From contig ONHQ01000010.1 of the NCBI GenBank assembly GCA_900317685.1, positions 25,536 through 89,535 on the forward strand: a stretch of DNA of 64,000 nucleotides, in the 5' to 3' direction. The translations under genes were made by a program, and so were the position numbers. Positions 42,916-52,253 of the stretch are shown in pieces (the first letter of the stretch is position 1; every line of letters starts with the position of its first letter). The stretch comes from an uncultured Prevotella sp. (GTDB lineage Bacteria; Bacteroidota; Bacteroidia; Bacteroidales; Bacteroidaceae). Under the pieces are notes generated by a model. The model saw nothing but the letters and a program-made list of their open reading frames with translations, did not search any database and was not told where the DNA came from.

Positions 42916-44367
42916 ATGATCATGAACACCAAACATATTTTTCTCACTCTTTGGGCAATCATCGGCACCATGGCTCTCGCCTCTTGCAACGACTGGCTCG
43001 ACGTGGAACCCAAGTCCCAGATCAAAGAAGAAAAGCAGTTCTCGCGAGAAGGAGGATACAAAGACCAGCTTACCGGCGTGTACACCGCCATGGCCACGCC
43101 GCAAATGTACGGACTGAACATGGGCATCGGATTCGTGGAGGTCCTCTCCCATTCCTACAATGTCAGTGCCAACGGCAAATGGCGCTACGCCAACGACTTC
43201 AACTACACACAGTCAACGAGCAAGAGCACCATCAATGAGATCTGGCGCAACACCTACAACTGTATCGCCAACCTCAATATCCTCATCCGCAACATCGACA
43301 AGGCCGACTCCACGAGTTTCACGGCCAACCACTATCATCTCTATCGCGGCGAGGCCTACGGACTCCGTGCCTTCCTCCACCTCGACCTGATGCGGCTCTT
43401 CGCCGCCGCTCCTGGCACAGACGCGCAAGCCATGGGCGTGCCCTACGTCACGGAATACGCTACCAGCGTCGTGCCGCAGAAGAGAGTCAAGGAGACCATG
43501 CAGCTCATCATCAACGACCTGCTCACTGCCCATCAGGAACTCAGCCACGACTCGCTGCTGCTGTCCAAGAACCGGTACCAGTTCCGTGCCGACCGCACTT
43601 GCTACTTCAACTACTACGCCTGCGCGCTGACACTGGCACGCGCCTATCTCTGGGCAGGCGACAAGACCAACGCACTGAAATATGCCAACGAGGTCATACA
43701 TGCCCTCGACGAAAAAATGAACATCCCCTTTTCGTGGATCGACTATACCAACATGCAGCAAACGGGACTCAACGAACTCGACATGGCGTTCTCCTGCGAG
43801 CACATCTTCCATCTGACCGTCAACAACTGGGAGGACATCGCCAACTATTATTTTGCCAAGAAAGGCGGTGACGATGTGCTCAACCCCTCCGACGCCACAC
43901 AGCAGGACATCTACGAGGTGAGCCGGGGATTCGGCAACGACTATCGCTATCTCAAAGGCTACACCATGGACGGCGACACGAAGTATCTCTGCAAGTTCTG
44001 GCATGTAGAAGGTGGAAAATACAACGACATTTATCCCCTGCTGCGCATGAGCGAGGCTTGGTATATCGCCGCCGAGAGCCTCGAGGACAGCGAGCCGGAA
44101 AAGGCTGTGGAACTGCTCAACGAGGTGCGCGATAACCGCAACCTCAAGCTCTTTCCTCTCGACAGCAGTCTCACCCCACAGCAGATCCAGCAGGAGATCT
44201 ACAAGGAATACCGCAAGGAGTTTGTCGGCGAGGGCGGACAACTCTTCTTCTACTACAAACGACGCAACGCCCAGCAGATCGCCGGCACGGCCGTCAAACC
44301 GGGAAAGAGCGTGTATGTGCTGCCCATACCCGAGAACGACGTAGAGTTCGGAGGATATGGCAATTAA
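42916..44367 (+). CDS. SusD/RagB-family surface lipoprotein
   Basis: 483 residues (ATG 42916; another ATG two codons later). Lipobox LASC with Cys24, then NDWLDVEPKSQIKEEKQFS and the helical SusD core. The C-terminal EYRKEFVGEGGQLFFYYKRRN is the family motif. It captures substrate for the SusC gene 20 bases upstream. Confidence 0.94.
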   Translation: MIMNTKHIFLTLWAIIGTMALASCNDWLDVEPKSQIKEEKQFSREGGYKDQLTGVYTAMATPQMYGLNMGIGFVEVLSHSYNVSANGKWRYANDFNYTQSTSKSTINEIWRNTYNCIANLNILIRNIDKADSTSFTANHYHLYRGEAYGLRAFLHLDLMRLFAAAPGTDAQAMGVPYVTEYATSVVPQKRVKETMQLIINDLLTAHQELSHDSLLLSKNRYQFRADRTCYFNYYACALTLARAYLWAGDKTNALKYANEVIHALDEKMNIPFSWIDYTNMQQTGLNELDMAFSCEHIFHLTVNNWEDIANYYFAKKGGDDVLNPSDATQQDIYEVSRGFGNDYRYLKGYTMDGDTKYLCKFWHVEGGKYNDIYPLLRMSEAWYIAAESLEDSEPEKAVELLNEVRDNRNLKLFPLDSSLTPQQIQQEIYKEYRKEFVGEGGQLFFYYKRRNAQQIAGTAVKPGKSVYVLPIPENDVEFGGYGN

Positions 44368-44393
44368 GCTAAACATCTAATCAACAAAGTATC

Positions 44394-45107
44394 ATGAAAG
44401 TAATTGCAAGATATCTGCTGGGAGCCGTGCTGGCCATGACCATGGTCGCCTGCTCCAACGACCAGGATTTTTATTATCGCGACACGCCACGCGTGAGACT
44501 TGTCGGGCCGGAGGCGTGGACGGTAGGCAGCGACTCGCTGACCTTCTCCTTCGTCACCTACCCCGCCGACACCACCGAGAAGGTGATGATGGTCGAAGCC
44601 GTCGTCATGGGGGCCGCACAAGACCACAACCGCACGGCCAACATCGTGGTGGACAACGAACGCACCACAGCCACGGCGCAACAATATAGTCTGCCAGCCA
44701 CGGTGACCATACTGGCTGGAAAGACCTCGGCAGTCTTCCCCGTGACGCTGCACCGCGATGCCTCGCTGCAACAGCAGACGGTGAGACTCTACATCAAGGT
44801 GGCACCTTCTGACGACTTTCAGCCCGGCGTCAACGAAGAGAACCATCTGCTGCTCGTCTGGAACGACATCCTCTCGAAACCCACCAACTGGGACGCGCTC
44901 AAAGAGTTCTTCGGAGAGTACAGCAACACAAAGTACCGCTTCATGATCGCCAATGCCGGCGGCATCACCGAGTTCGACACCGACAAGCTCTCCTGGGGCG
45001 AGCTGATGAACCTGCGCATCAAGTTCCAAAATGCACTGCAAGACTACAACAACGCGCACCCGGGCAACCCTCTCAAAGACGAAAACGGCGTGCTCGTGGA
45101 GTTCTAA
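44394..45107 (+). CDS. DUF4843-family lipoprotein
   Basis: 237 residues with lipobox ending at Cys20 (MVACSN). The mature part (TPRVRLVGPEAWTVGSDSLTFSFVTYPADTTEKVMMVEAVVMG...) and the C-terminal helix-rich tail (WDALKEFFGEYSNTKYRFMI) match DUF4843 proteins found after SusD genes in Bacteroidota. Probably a surface accessory of the import complex. Exact role unknown. Confidence 0.85.
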   Translation: MKVIARYLLGAVLAMTMVACSNDQDFYYRDTPRVRLVGPEAWTVGSDSLTFSFVTYPADTTEKVMMVEAVVMGAAQDHNRTANIVVDNERTTATAQQYSLPATVTILAGKTSAVFPVTLHRDASLQQQTVRLYIKVAPSDDFQPGVNEENHLLLVWNDILSKPTNWDALKEFFGEYSNTKYRFMIANAGGITEFDTDKLSWGELMNLRIKFQNALQDYNNAHPGNPLKDENGVLVEF

Positions 45108-45128
45108 CCTTATTAAGAAGCAACAAAT

Positions 45129-46748
45129 ATGAGAAAAACCATATTCTTCCTTTTCGCCGCACTGACCCTGCTCTGCTTGGGAGCCTGCTACAGCGACGAC
45201 GGCAACTACAACTATTTGTCCGACGATCAAATCAGCAAGATCGTCTTCGACACCACAGGCATGACCGCCAACGAGCGCTTGGCCTTGGAATACAACATGA
45301 AGCCCGGCAAGCGCATACAGTTCGCTCCCAAGATCAAATACGACCATCCCGAACGGCTCCGCTACAGTTGGTTCTATCTCACATTGACCAACTATTCCTA
45401 CCAGCCTGTACAGATCGGCAACAAGCAGGTCTACCCGCCCGCAGATACCATCAGCCATCAGCTGACACTTGACTGGACGTGCAACCTGAAACCGGGACAA
45501 TACAAATTCTACTGTCTGGCTGAGGACACTGTCAATGGCGAACGCGCTTACTTCACCACTCTCAGCAATTACACCATGGTGGAATCCATGAGTTCCCTTG
45601 GCGGACTCTATCTGCTCACCGAGCGTGACGACGGCACCGACATCGAGGTCTACCAGTCGCCGCTGATGCTGATCTATGGCGACAGCTGCATCTACCGCTA
45701 CTATAGCACGCTTCACGGCACCACGCTCAAGGGTACGCCACGCTTCATCCGAGGCACCACCACGGGCAAAACGCCCAAGGACGGCTACCTCGTGGCCACC
45801 TCGGACAACCTCTATCGGCTGAGCAAGGAGGGACTGATGACCGTCAACGACTGGAGCACGATGTTCTACACCACGCCCGAGAAATTTGACCCGCAAAACA
45901 GTTTCTATACCAACAACTGTGATTTCTTCGTCAACAACGGCAAACTGCACGTGCTCTACGCCAACAAGACCAACGACCGCAAGTTCTCCGCACCCATCGC
46001 CGGCGACTACGAAGCGGCCTCATTCCTGATGAAGACCACGCTCAACACGTGGCGTCCTATCCAAGGCGCCGTCAATGCCTGGCAGGTGCTCTACGACAGC
46101 AAGCACCATCGCTTCTGCCCTTACTATGCCCAAGGCACGCAATTAAAAACCTTCAAGGCCACTGTCAGCGATGCCATCGTCGACGCCAACAACGTGCCCG
46201 GCACCGTGAAGGCCGTCTTCCAGGGCGGCAGCAACCAGACCTATGTCGTCACAGATGTCGACGGCAAACCGATGCTCTATCGCTACCAGTTCTACAACGT
46301 GGTGGACAAGGGCGACTTCAGTGCTGACGGCACACGCTCGGTACTTGACCTCTCGGGCTGCACCGACATCGACAAGGCAACGCGCTTCACAGCCAACACC
46401 GCCGGACAGGCATTCTACTACGCCACCGACAATGCCGTCTATTCCTTCTCTACGTCGAGTGGCGAAAAGACGTCCCACACGGTCTACACCTGCCAGCCGG
46501 GCGAGACGGTTACCGCCTTCTATATCTGGGGCAGCGACGGCGGCGGATGGCCTACCAGCAACTGTATCCTCTGGATCGGCGTGTGGGACAGCAACAAACA
46601 CGAAGGCAAGCTCATACAATACGAGATGGATGTCAACTACGGAGTACCCACCTCGTCCTTCGGACCCATGTTCGGCTCGCCCGACAACCCGGTCATCACC
46701 ACAGGATGGGGCAAGATCGTGGACATGACCAACATAGATGCTGAGTAA
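45129..46748 (+). CDS. PKD-like family lipoprotein
   Basis: 539 residues with lipobox LGAC (Cys20), then an Ig/PKD-like region (YSWFYLTLTNYSYQPVQIG...LTLDWTCNLKPGQYKFYCLAEDT) and a propeller-like C-terminal portion (LGGLYLLTERDDGTDIEVYQ). This gene type follows SusC-SusD-DUF4843 in many Bacteroidota loci and probably binds substrate at the surface. Substrate unknown. Confidence 0.8.
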   Translation: MRKTIFFLFAALTLLCLGACYSDDGNYNYLSDDQISKIVFDTTGMTANERLALEYNMKPGKRIQFAPKIKYDHPERLRYSWFYLTLTNYSYQPVQIGNKQVYPPADTISHQLTLDWTCNLKPGQYKFYCLAEDTVNGERAYFTTLSNYTMVESMSSLGGLYLLTERDDGTDIEVYQSPLMLIYGDSCIYRYYSTLHGTTLKGTPRFIRGTTTGKTPKDGYLVATSDNLYRLSKEGLMTVNDWSTMFYTTPEKFDPQNSFYTNNCDFFVNNGKLHVLYANKTNDRKFSAPIAGDYEAASFLMKTTLNTWRPIQGAVNAWQVLYDSKHHRFCPYYAQGTQLKTFKATVSDAIVDANNVPGTVKAVFQGGSNQTYVVTDVDGKPMLYRYQFYNVVDKGDFSADGTRSVLDLSGCTDIDKATRFTANTAGQAFYYATDNAVYSFSTSSGEKTSHTVYTCQPGETVTAFYIWGSDGGGWPTSNCILWIGVWDSNKHEGKLIQYEMDVNYGVPTSSFGPMFGSPDNPVITTGWGKIVDMTNIDAE

Positions 46749-46786
46749 CAACGATAACAACCAAATAAAAACAAAACAACAGCAAA

Positions 46787-47947
46787 ATGAAAAAACAACT
46801 TTTGACGGCAGCCCTGGCCTTGTTCGCCATGGTCGTCAACGCACAGAACTACACCGTCAAGGCTACCCTCAACGGGTTGCCCGACGGCACGGAGATTGAA
46901 CTTGTACCCATGAGCCACGACAACGAGAAGCCTATCGCCACAGCCATCGTGAAGGGCGGACAGATCGCCCTCACGGGCCAGCAAAGCGATCCGCGCCTCA
47001 TCTGGATGAGAGTCAAGAACAGCTACGGTGTGGGGAAGTTCATGCTCGACAATTCCAACATCACTATCGCGGCTGATGTCAGGCAGGAGGGCACCAGCCA
47101 GGGACTCCCCGTCTATAACTTCACCAACATGAAAGTCTCCGGCTCACCACTGACCGACGAGTACTACAAGATGTACGACGTGCGCAACCAACTCGACGAG
47201 GTATACCAAAGCAACGCCAAGAAATACGCCGGCGTGCAACAGCAACTGAACAACGCCAAGACCGATGCCGAGCGCAAGGCTATCAAAGTCAGCAATGAGT
47301 ACAAAGCCATGTTGCAGGCCGACAGCATCTTTTTCCACGACGTGGAGTTTCGTCTTGACAGCACCATCAACGCCCATAAAGACAGCTTCTGGGGGCCACT
47401 GCTGATGATGGACTTCATGAACTACTTCCGTCCGGAGGACAAGGCGGTCTTAGACGCTATGTCGCCGGCCGCCAAAAACAGCTGGTACGGCAAGAAGGTC
47501 TACGCCGAGCTGAACCCCAGTGATGGCGCAGGTTCACCGATCACGCCGTTCACTGTGAAAGACGAGGCAGGCAAGCCACACACACTGGCAAGCCTTGTGG
47601 CCGGAAAGAAGGTGGCCCTCATCGACTTCTGGGCGAGCTGGTGCCATCCCTGCCGCATGGAGATTCCCAACGTCAAGGCACAGTATGCCAAATACAAGGA
47701 CAAAGGCTTCCAAGTCATCAGCATCTCCACAGACCGCGACCGCAAGGCGTGGAAGAAAGCCTGCGCCGACGAGAAGTTGCAGTGGCCGAGCTTCCTCGAT
47801 GCCGACGGCTCGCTCGCTGACCTCTATCACATCCGTGCCATCCCGGCCATGTACCTCTTCAACGTTGCCACCGGCAAGATCATTGCCACGGACATGGATG
47901 CCCGCGGACAAAAACTCGCTGACAAGCTCGCTGAGCTGCTGAAATAA
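46787..47947 (+). CDS. TlpA-like thiol-disulfide oxidoreductase
   Basis: 386 residues with a signal peptide ending near VNAQ, an N-terminal DUF4369-like domain (YTVKATLNGLPDGTEIELVP), and a C-terminal thioredoxin-fold domain with WASWCHPC (Cys286, Cys289) and cis-Pro motif RAIPAMYLF. It would reduce or oxidise protein thiols in the periplasm. It closes the operon, 39 bases after the PKD-like gene, suggesting the imported or surface proteins contain thiols. Confidence 0.92.
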   Translation: MKKQLLTAALALFAMVVNAQNYTVKATLNGLPDGTEIELVPMSHDNEKPIATAIVKGGQIALTGQQSDPRLIWMRVKNSYGVGKFMLDNSNITIAADVRQEGTSQGLPVYNFTNMKVSGSPLTDEYYKMYDVRNQLDEVYQSNAKKYAGVQQQLNNAKTDAERKAIKVSNEYKAMLQADSIFFHDVEFRLDSTINAHKDSFWGPLLMMDFMNYFRPEDKAVLDAMSPAAKNSWYGKKVYAELNPSDGAGSPITPFTVKDEAGKPHTLASLVAGKKVALIDFWASWCHPCRMEIPNVKAQYAKYKDKGFQVISISTDRDRKAWKKACADEKLQWPSFLDADGSLADLYHIRAIPAMYLFNVATGKIIATDMDARGQKLADKLAELLK

Positions 47948-47954
47948 CGACACA

Positions 47955-48124
47955 GTGGATATTTTCCGTAGGGCGTCTGTTCGGTATCTTCTCAGTATTG
48001 GTTACAGACGTTTGCAGGATGTGGCCCTTGTGGCCGTCCGCAACCAACAGACCTTAACAAACATCCGCCGATAAAATCATAATCACATACATAGGATGCG
48101 GACGGCCACAAGGGCCGCACCCTG
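47955..48124. repeat. Right copy of the ~200-base direct repeat flanking the second SusC/SusD locus
   Basis: Same orientation as 39452-39663 and nearly identical apart from an internal ~42-base gap. Confidence 0.9.
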
Positions 48125-48204
48125 CAACAAATCGGCAATGACGGAAATCCATACCTCATCCCGAAAATCAGTGCCAAGCCTGTCCAGGCCGAAATTCGCT
48201 ATCG

Positions 48205-48277
48205 CCTCTCACCGCCCTCAAACCGCAAATGGCAGATTCTACTTCATCGAATCTTGGCGCTGACAAAGGAAAACCTT
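48205..48277. repeat. Right copy of the ~75-base dispersed repeat
   Basis: Contains GCCCTCAAACCGCAAAT, GCAGATTCT and GACAAAGGAAAACCTT. Partner of 37110-37185. Confidence 0.8.
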
Positions 48278-48365
48278 AAAAACAAGCTATCGCGATGTAA
48301 ATTCCAATTCCCAATTACCATCTCTTTAAGCCAAGCACCGCGCCAGCCTGTTTTCAAGGTTTTCC

Positions 48366-48489
48366 TTGCTGTGATGCAAGATTGAGGAACGAAGGCTGTT
48401 TCTTATCCGGTGCCGGTTTGCCGAAGCTTGCTTCGGAGCAAACCGGCACCGAAGAAGAAACAAAGGGCGTAACCCTTGCATCACAACAA
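48366..48489. repeat. Nested palindromic element, 124 bases
   Basis: Outer arms TTGCTGTGATGCAAG (48366-48380) and CTTGCATCACAACAA (48475-48489); inner arms GGTGCCGGTTTGC (48409-48421) and GCAAACCGGCACC (48438-48450), perfectly complementary, with CCGAAGC-TTGCTTCGG between them. Non-coding. Confidence 0.7.
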
Positions 48490-48764
48490 GAGGTTTTATC
48501 TGTTTTTGTAACAGAATCGTGTTCATGAACTCTCTTATCCAAACACAGGGTTGGCCTTGTGCGCCTATCCGTGCCACGGGAAATATCCATTGCGCCGAAA
48601 ATAATAAGCTCTACGAACCATCAAACAAAGATAATGGCGCACCGGATAAGCCGGTGCGCCAGTTTCATCTTGACTTATGGTTAGGGGCAGAAAGCCTTTC
48701 TGTTGCAACTACCGCAGGCTTTTGATCTTAAGAGCAAAGCCGTTTGGTGCCAGTACTACGGCGA

Positions 48765-48822
48765 GATTACTCCAGTACAAAGCCGTGATTACTCCAGTAC
48801 TACGGGCAGATTACTCCAGTAC
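48765..48822. repeat. Three copies of GATTACTCCAGTAC, 22-base period
   Basis: Copies at 48765, 48787 and 48809. No gene nearby. Confidence 0.75.
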
Positions 48823-48969
48823 TTCACCGTAGTACTCAGTCGGCTCCGCCACGTCGCTCGTCGCTTGCCGCGCCAGCCAGTTTTCAAGGCTTTGCTTGTA
48901 TTTGTGAAATGTATCGTGTTCATGAGCTCTCTTCTCTAAACATTGAGTTCATCTGATGCGCCAAAATGC

Positions 48970-49095
48970 TGCGCGGACGTTTGCAGGGTGCGGCCCTTGT
49001 GGCCGTCCGCAACCAACAGACATTATTAAGCATCATTGCGGCGGACGTTTGCAGGTTGCGGACGGCCACAAGGGCCGCACCCTGCAACAAATCGG
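48970..49095. repeat. Inverted pair of the GGCCACAAGGGCC repeat family
   Basis: GCGGCCCTTGTGGCCGTCCG near 48988 is the reverse complement of CGGACGGCCACAAGGGCCGC near 49057. The same family makes up the long repeats at 39452 and 47955. Confidence 0.8.
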
Positions 49096-49327
49096 AAATG
49101 ATGCCATCGAGAATATATATTCGTTATATTCGTATATATTCTTGATTTCGCGTAGCGGAACGTTAGTATCAGAACGAGCCACTTACACGTATTTCTCTCG
49201 CAAAGCCGCAAAGGACGCAAAGTTCTAAGCACACCCAAAGGCTATCTACCAACAATCATCGTTGTTTTTCTTTAAACGCGCCATCTACGATGGCATCAAG
49301 AATATTAACGAATATCGAGAATATATA

Positions 49328-49489
49328 GACTTCCATTTGTGAAGATTAGTGTAGATTCGAGCAAAAGATCAAACCACGAATATTCACGAATCAACACGAA
49401 TAGCTATCGACTTCCATCCGTGAGGATTAGTGTAGATTCGTGGAAAAGATAAAACCACGAATATTCACGTATTAACACGAATATATATT
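49328..49489. repeat. Tandem repeat, two ~81-base copies
   Basis: Each begins GACTTCCAT and contains GATTAGTGTAGATTCG and CCACGAATATTCACG. Confidence 0.75.
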
Positions 49490-49514
49490 CGTTATATTCG
49501 GATATATTCTCAAT

Positions 49515-49658
49515 CTTTATGGCATCGGTGGGGTGGCTATCGGCACGACACTCGGCGGATATATCTTCCGCCACCTGACCAATGGTATCTTCAAATACGT
49601 CGTGTATACCTACATCGGAATCAGCGGACTCGTGATCCTGCTGACGACAACGAGGTAA
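49515..49658 (+). pseudogene. C-terminal remnant of a TauE/SafE-like membrane transporter
   Basis: The frame LYGIGGVAIGTTLGGYIFRH...IFKYVVYTYIGISGLVILLTTT ends at a TAA and reads like the last two membrane helices of the TauE/SafE (TSUP) family. Upstream bases are AT-rich repeats, so the rest of the gene is missing. Confidence 0.5.
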
Positions 49659-49706
49659 GGCCCTTCCCTCCCCTCTCTCGAAAGAGAAGGGAGGAGTGTG
49701 GCCTTT
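49657..49706. terminator. Terminator-like hairpin at the end of the GH3 gene
   Basis: AAGGCC...CCTCTCT pairs with AGAGAAGG...GGCCTTT, partly overlapping the GH3 stop codon. Likely bidirectional. Confidence 0.45.
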
Positions 49707-51966
49707 AGTAAAGAGAAAGACTTGTACGCTTCAGTGCCTTGTCACTACTGTTCGGTCCTATCATGATGTTATAAGTACCCGCATCGAGGATATCACGACC
49801 ATTACCATCTTTATATTTCAGCATGTCGGGTGTGATCAAGAAATCGATGCGCTGGCTCTCTCCGGCCTTGAGATGCACGCGGCGGAAGCCTTTGAGTTCT
49901 TTCACCGGACGCGCAATCTGTGCGGCAGGATGATGGACATAGAGTTGCACCACCTCCTCGCCGTCGCGCTGGCCAGTATTGGTCACCGTCACGGAAGCAG
50001 TGACACTGCCACCGTGAGCGATGCGGTCAGCACTCAACTGAGGTTGGCTGTACGCAAAGGTTGTATAGCTCAGCCCATAGCCAAACGGATAGAGAGGGTC
50101 GTTGCGAACGTCGATGTAGTTGCTCTGATACTTATAGTATTTCTTCGCACCCTCAGCCACGGGACGTCCGGTGTTGAGATGGTTGTAATAAATAGGTATC
50201 TGTCCCATGCACTGCGGCAAAGAGGTGACCAGTCGGCCCGTGGGGACCTTATCACCAAAAAGCACATCACAGATGGCATCGGCCGCCTCGGAACCGCCGA
50301 ACCACACGTTGAGGATCGACTGACAGTGATCGCTTTCCCACTTCAGAATGGTAGGACGACCAGAGAAGTTGAGCAGCACGACGGGCTTGCCCATGGTACA
50401 GAGCTGACGCAGCAACCGCATCTGAGCCTCGGGCAGACTGAGATCGGCACGTGAGGAACTCTCACCACTCATCTCCGTCATCTCGCCCATGGCACAGACG
50501 ATGACGTCGGCCTGACGGGCTGCCGCCAAGGCTTCCTGCTCAGCCTTGTTACAGTCTACCCGTGGGATGGGACGGCCAAAGGAGCAGTCGGCCTGGGTCG
50601 CCGAGTCATCATAGATGTTGCAGCCCTGGGCATAGACCACACGCGCCTTGCCGTCAACGGCACGCTCCATGGCTTCCTTGAGCGTGCTGTAGAGCTCCGG
50701 CTTGTCAGCGGTCGACCAACTGCCGACCATGTTGGAACGATCATTGGCAAGTGGACCGATGAGGGCGATGGTTCCCTGACGTTTCAGCGGCAGTGTGTTG
50801 CCATCATTCTTCAACAGCACAAAGGTCTTGGCTGCCAGCTCACGGGCAAGGGCACGGTGCTCAGACGTGTAAAGCGCGGTCTTGGCACGCTTGGCATTGA
50901 GGAAGCGGTAAGGATCCTTGAAGAGACCTAACTTGTATTTCGCCTCCAACACACGACGGCAGGCCTGGTCGATCTCTGCCTCGCTTACCTTGCCCTGCTC
51001 CACGAGTTGCTTGAGGTGAGCGCTGTAGCCATTGGCGCACATGTCCATGTCGGTGCCTGCCTTCAACGCAGCAGCCGAACAAGCGGCCAGATCGCCCACA
51101 CCATGGATGACCATCTCACCGATCGAACCATAGTCTGTCACCAAGAAGCCATCAAAGCCCCACTGCTGTCGCAACACGTCGTGGATCAGCCAGGGATTGG
51201 CTGTAGCGGGGATGCCATCGACAAGATTGAAGGATGACATCACAGAGCCCACACCAGCACGAACAGCCGCCTCGTAAGGTGGAAAATATTGGTTGTACAT
51301 CCGCACGTGGCTCATGTCCACCGTGTTGTAGTCTCTACCGGCCTCTACAGCGCCATAAAGGGCGTAGTGCTTCAGACAGGCCATGGCGTTCTCCGGTCCG
51401 TAATGGCCTTGCAGCCCTTCAACCATGACCTTGGCGATGCAACTGCCCAGAAACGGGTCCTCACCGGAGCCCTCGGCAATGCGTCCCCAACGTGGGTCGA
51501 GAGCGATGTCGACCATCGGACTATAGACCCAGTCGATGCCCTGCGAGGTAGCCTCACGAGCTGACATCTCGGCACCAAGGCGAATAGCTGTCGTGTCCCA
51601 ACTGCACGCCTGTGCCAAAGGAATGGGCAACACCGTCTGGAAACCATGGATCACGTCATAGCCAAAAAGCAAGGGAATGCCCAAGCGGCTTTTCTTCACC
51701 GCGATCTGCTGCAAGGCTTTGATCTTCACCGGATCACGCAGACTTAGCACGGCACCGAGCTTGCCCTCGCGTGTCAACTGCGCCAAAGGACTGTCCATCT
51801 CCTTGCCTGTGACGATGTCTCCACCCGGCAGAAGGTTGAGCTGCCCGATTTTCTCTTCCAGCGTCATGCGGCTCATGAGCTGGGAAACATAGGTGTCCAT
51901 GGCATTGTCGGCACGGCAGGCCAACGCCACGACACTCAGAAAGAAAGCGACGAATAGTTTTTTCAT
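49705..51966 (-). CDS. GH3 family beta-glucosidase, BglX-like
   Basis: 753 residues with a signal peptide (about 1-19), a GH3 N-terminal barrel (MTLEEKIGQLNLLPGG; GIPLLFGYDVIHGFQT; LDPRWGRIAEGSGEDPFL) with the nucleophile Asp278 in VTDYGS, a C-terminal alpha/beta domain (TFVLLKNDGNTLPL; GEMTEMSGESSSRADLSLP), and a fibronectin-III-like end (GEEVVQLYVHHP). It probably cleaves beta-linked glucose or xylose oligosaccharides in the periplasm. It stands alone, so sugar specificity cannot be judged. Confidence 0.95.
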   Translation of the reverse strand: MKKLFVAFFLSVVALACRADNAMDTYVSQLMSRMTLEEKIGQLNLLPGGDIVTGKEMDSPLAQLTREGKLGAVLSLRDPVKIKALQQIAVKKSRLGIPLLFGYDVIHGFQTVLPIPLAQACSWDTTAIRLGAEMSAREATSQGIDWVYSPMVDIALDPRWGRIAEGSGEDPFLGSCIAKVMVEGLQGHYGPENAMACLKHYALYGAVEAGRDYNTVDMSHVRMYNQYFPPYEAAVRAGVGSVMSSFNLVDGIPATANPWLIHDVLRQQWGFDGFLVTDYGSIGEMVIHGVGDLAACSAAALKAGTDMDMCANGYSAHLKQLVEQGKVSEAEIDQACRRVLEAKYKLGLFKDPYRFLNAKRAKTALYTSEHRALARELAAKTFVLLKNDGNTLPLKRQGTIALIGPLANDRSNMVGSWSTADKPELYSTLKEAMERAVDGKARVVYAQGCNIYDDSATQADCSFGRPIPRVDCNKAEQEALAAARQADVIVCAMGEMTEMSGESSSRADLSLPEAQMRLLRQLCTMGKPVVLLNFSGRPTILKWESDHCQSILNVWFGGSEAADAICDVLFGDKVPTGRLVTSLPQCMGQIPIYYNHLNTGRPVAEGAKKYYKYQSNYIDVRNDPLYPFGYGLSYTTFAYSQPQLSADRIAHGGSVTASVTVTNTGQRDGEEVVQLYVHHPAAQIARPVKELKGFRRVHLKAGESQRIDFLITPDMLKYKDGNGRDILDAGTYNIMIGPNSSDKALKRTSLSLY

Positions 51967-52192
51967 TGTATAATAAACAGGCTTGTTACTTCAATGTAAA
52001 CGACTTTTTCAACGTAATATTGTCTGAGAATTGCCTGCAAGTGCCTTCACTACAGCGTCAACACCATATATAATTACCGCGCACGCGTGAAGAAAGGGGC
52101 TATTGGTGACAAAGAGGACTTCGAAGAGAAGGTGAAGATGATTGGTATAAATGTTAAAAACACAACGAATTGATATTTTTCCAACCAAAACG

Positions 52193-52223
52193 TTTGCAGT
52201 TTAACGGAAAACATGTATCTTTG
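52193..52223 (+). promoter_or_regulatory. Promoter of the trp operon
   Basis: TTTG at 52193-52196 and TATCTTTG at 52216-52223, separated by 19 bases, match both boxes of the Bacteroidota promoter. Transcription should begin near 52230, before the leader peptide. Confidence 0.75.
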
Positions 52224-52253
52224 CACTCGAAATATAAAACAAGAGAATAGAAT

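Larger units (their letters stand above)
47948..49704. other. Repeat-rich intergenic region without an intact gene
   Basis: It contains the right copies of two long repeats (47955-48124; 48205-48277), a nested palindrome (48366-48489), a 22-base tandem repeat (48765-48822), another inverted pair of the GGCCACAAGGGCC family (48970-49095), an 81-base tandem pair (49328-49489), and a gene remnant (49515-49658). Confidence 0.65.

Noticed and set aside
44364-45950. 528-codon minus-strand frame
   Set aside because: Overlaps the DUF4843 and PKD-like genes, whose lipoboxes and spacing are convincing.
48326-48590. Overlapping minus-strand frames in the repeat-rich region
   Set aside because: They are produced by the nested palindrome and have no protein features.
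52072-52173. Short coding-like stretch ([20 protein letters not shown]...) before the trp promoter
   Set aside because: No start codon and no recognised family; perhaps a gene tail, but too short to call.
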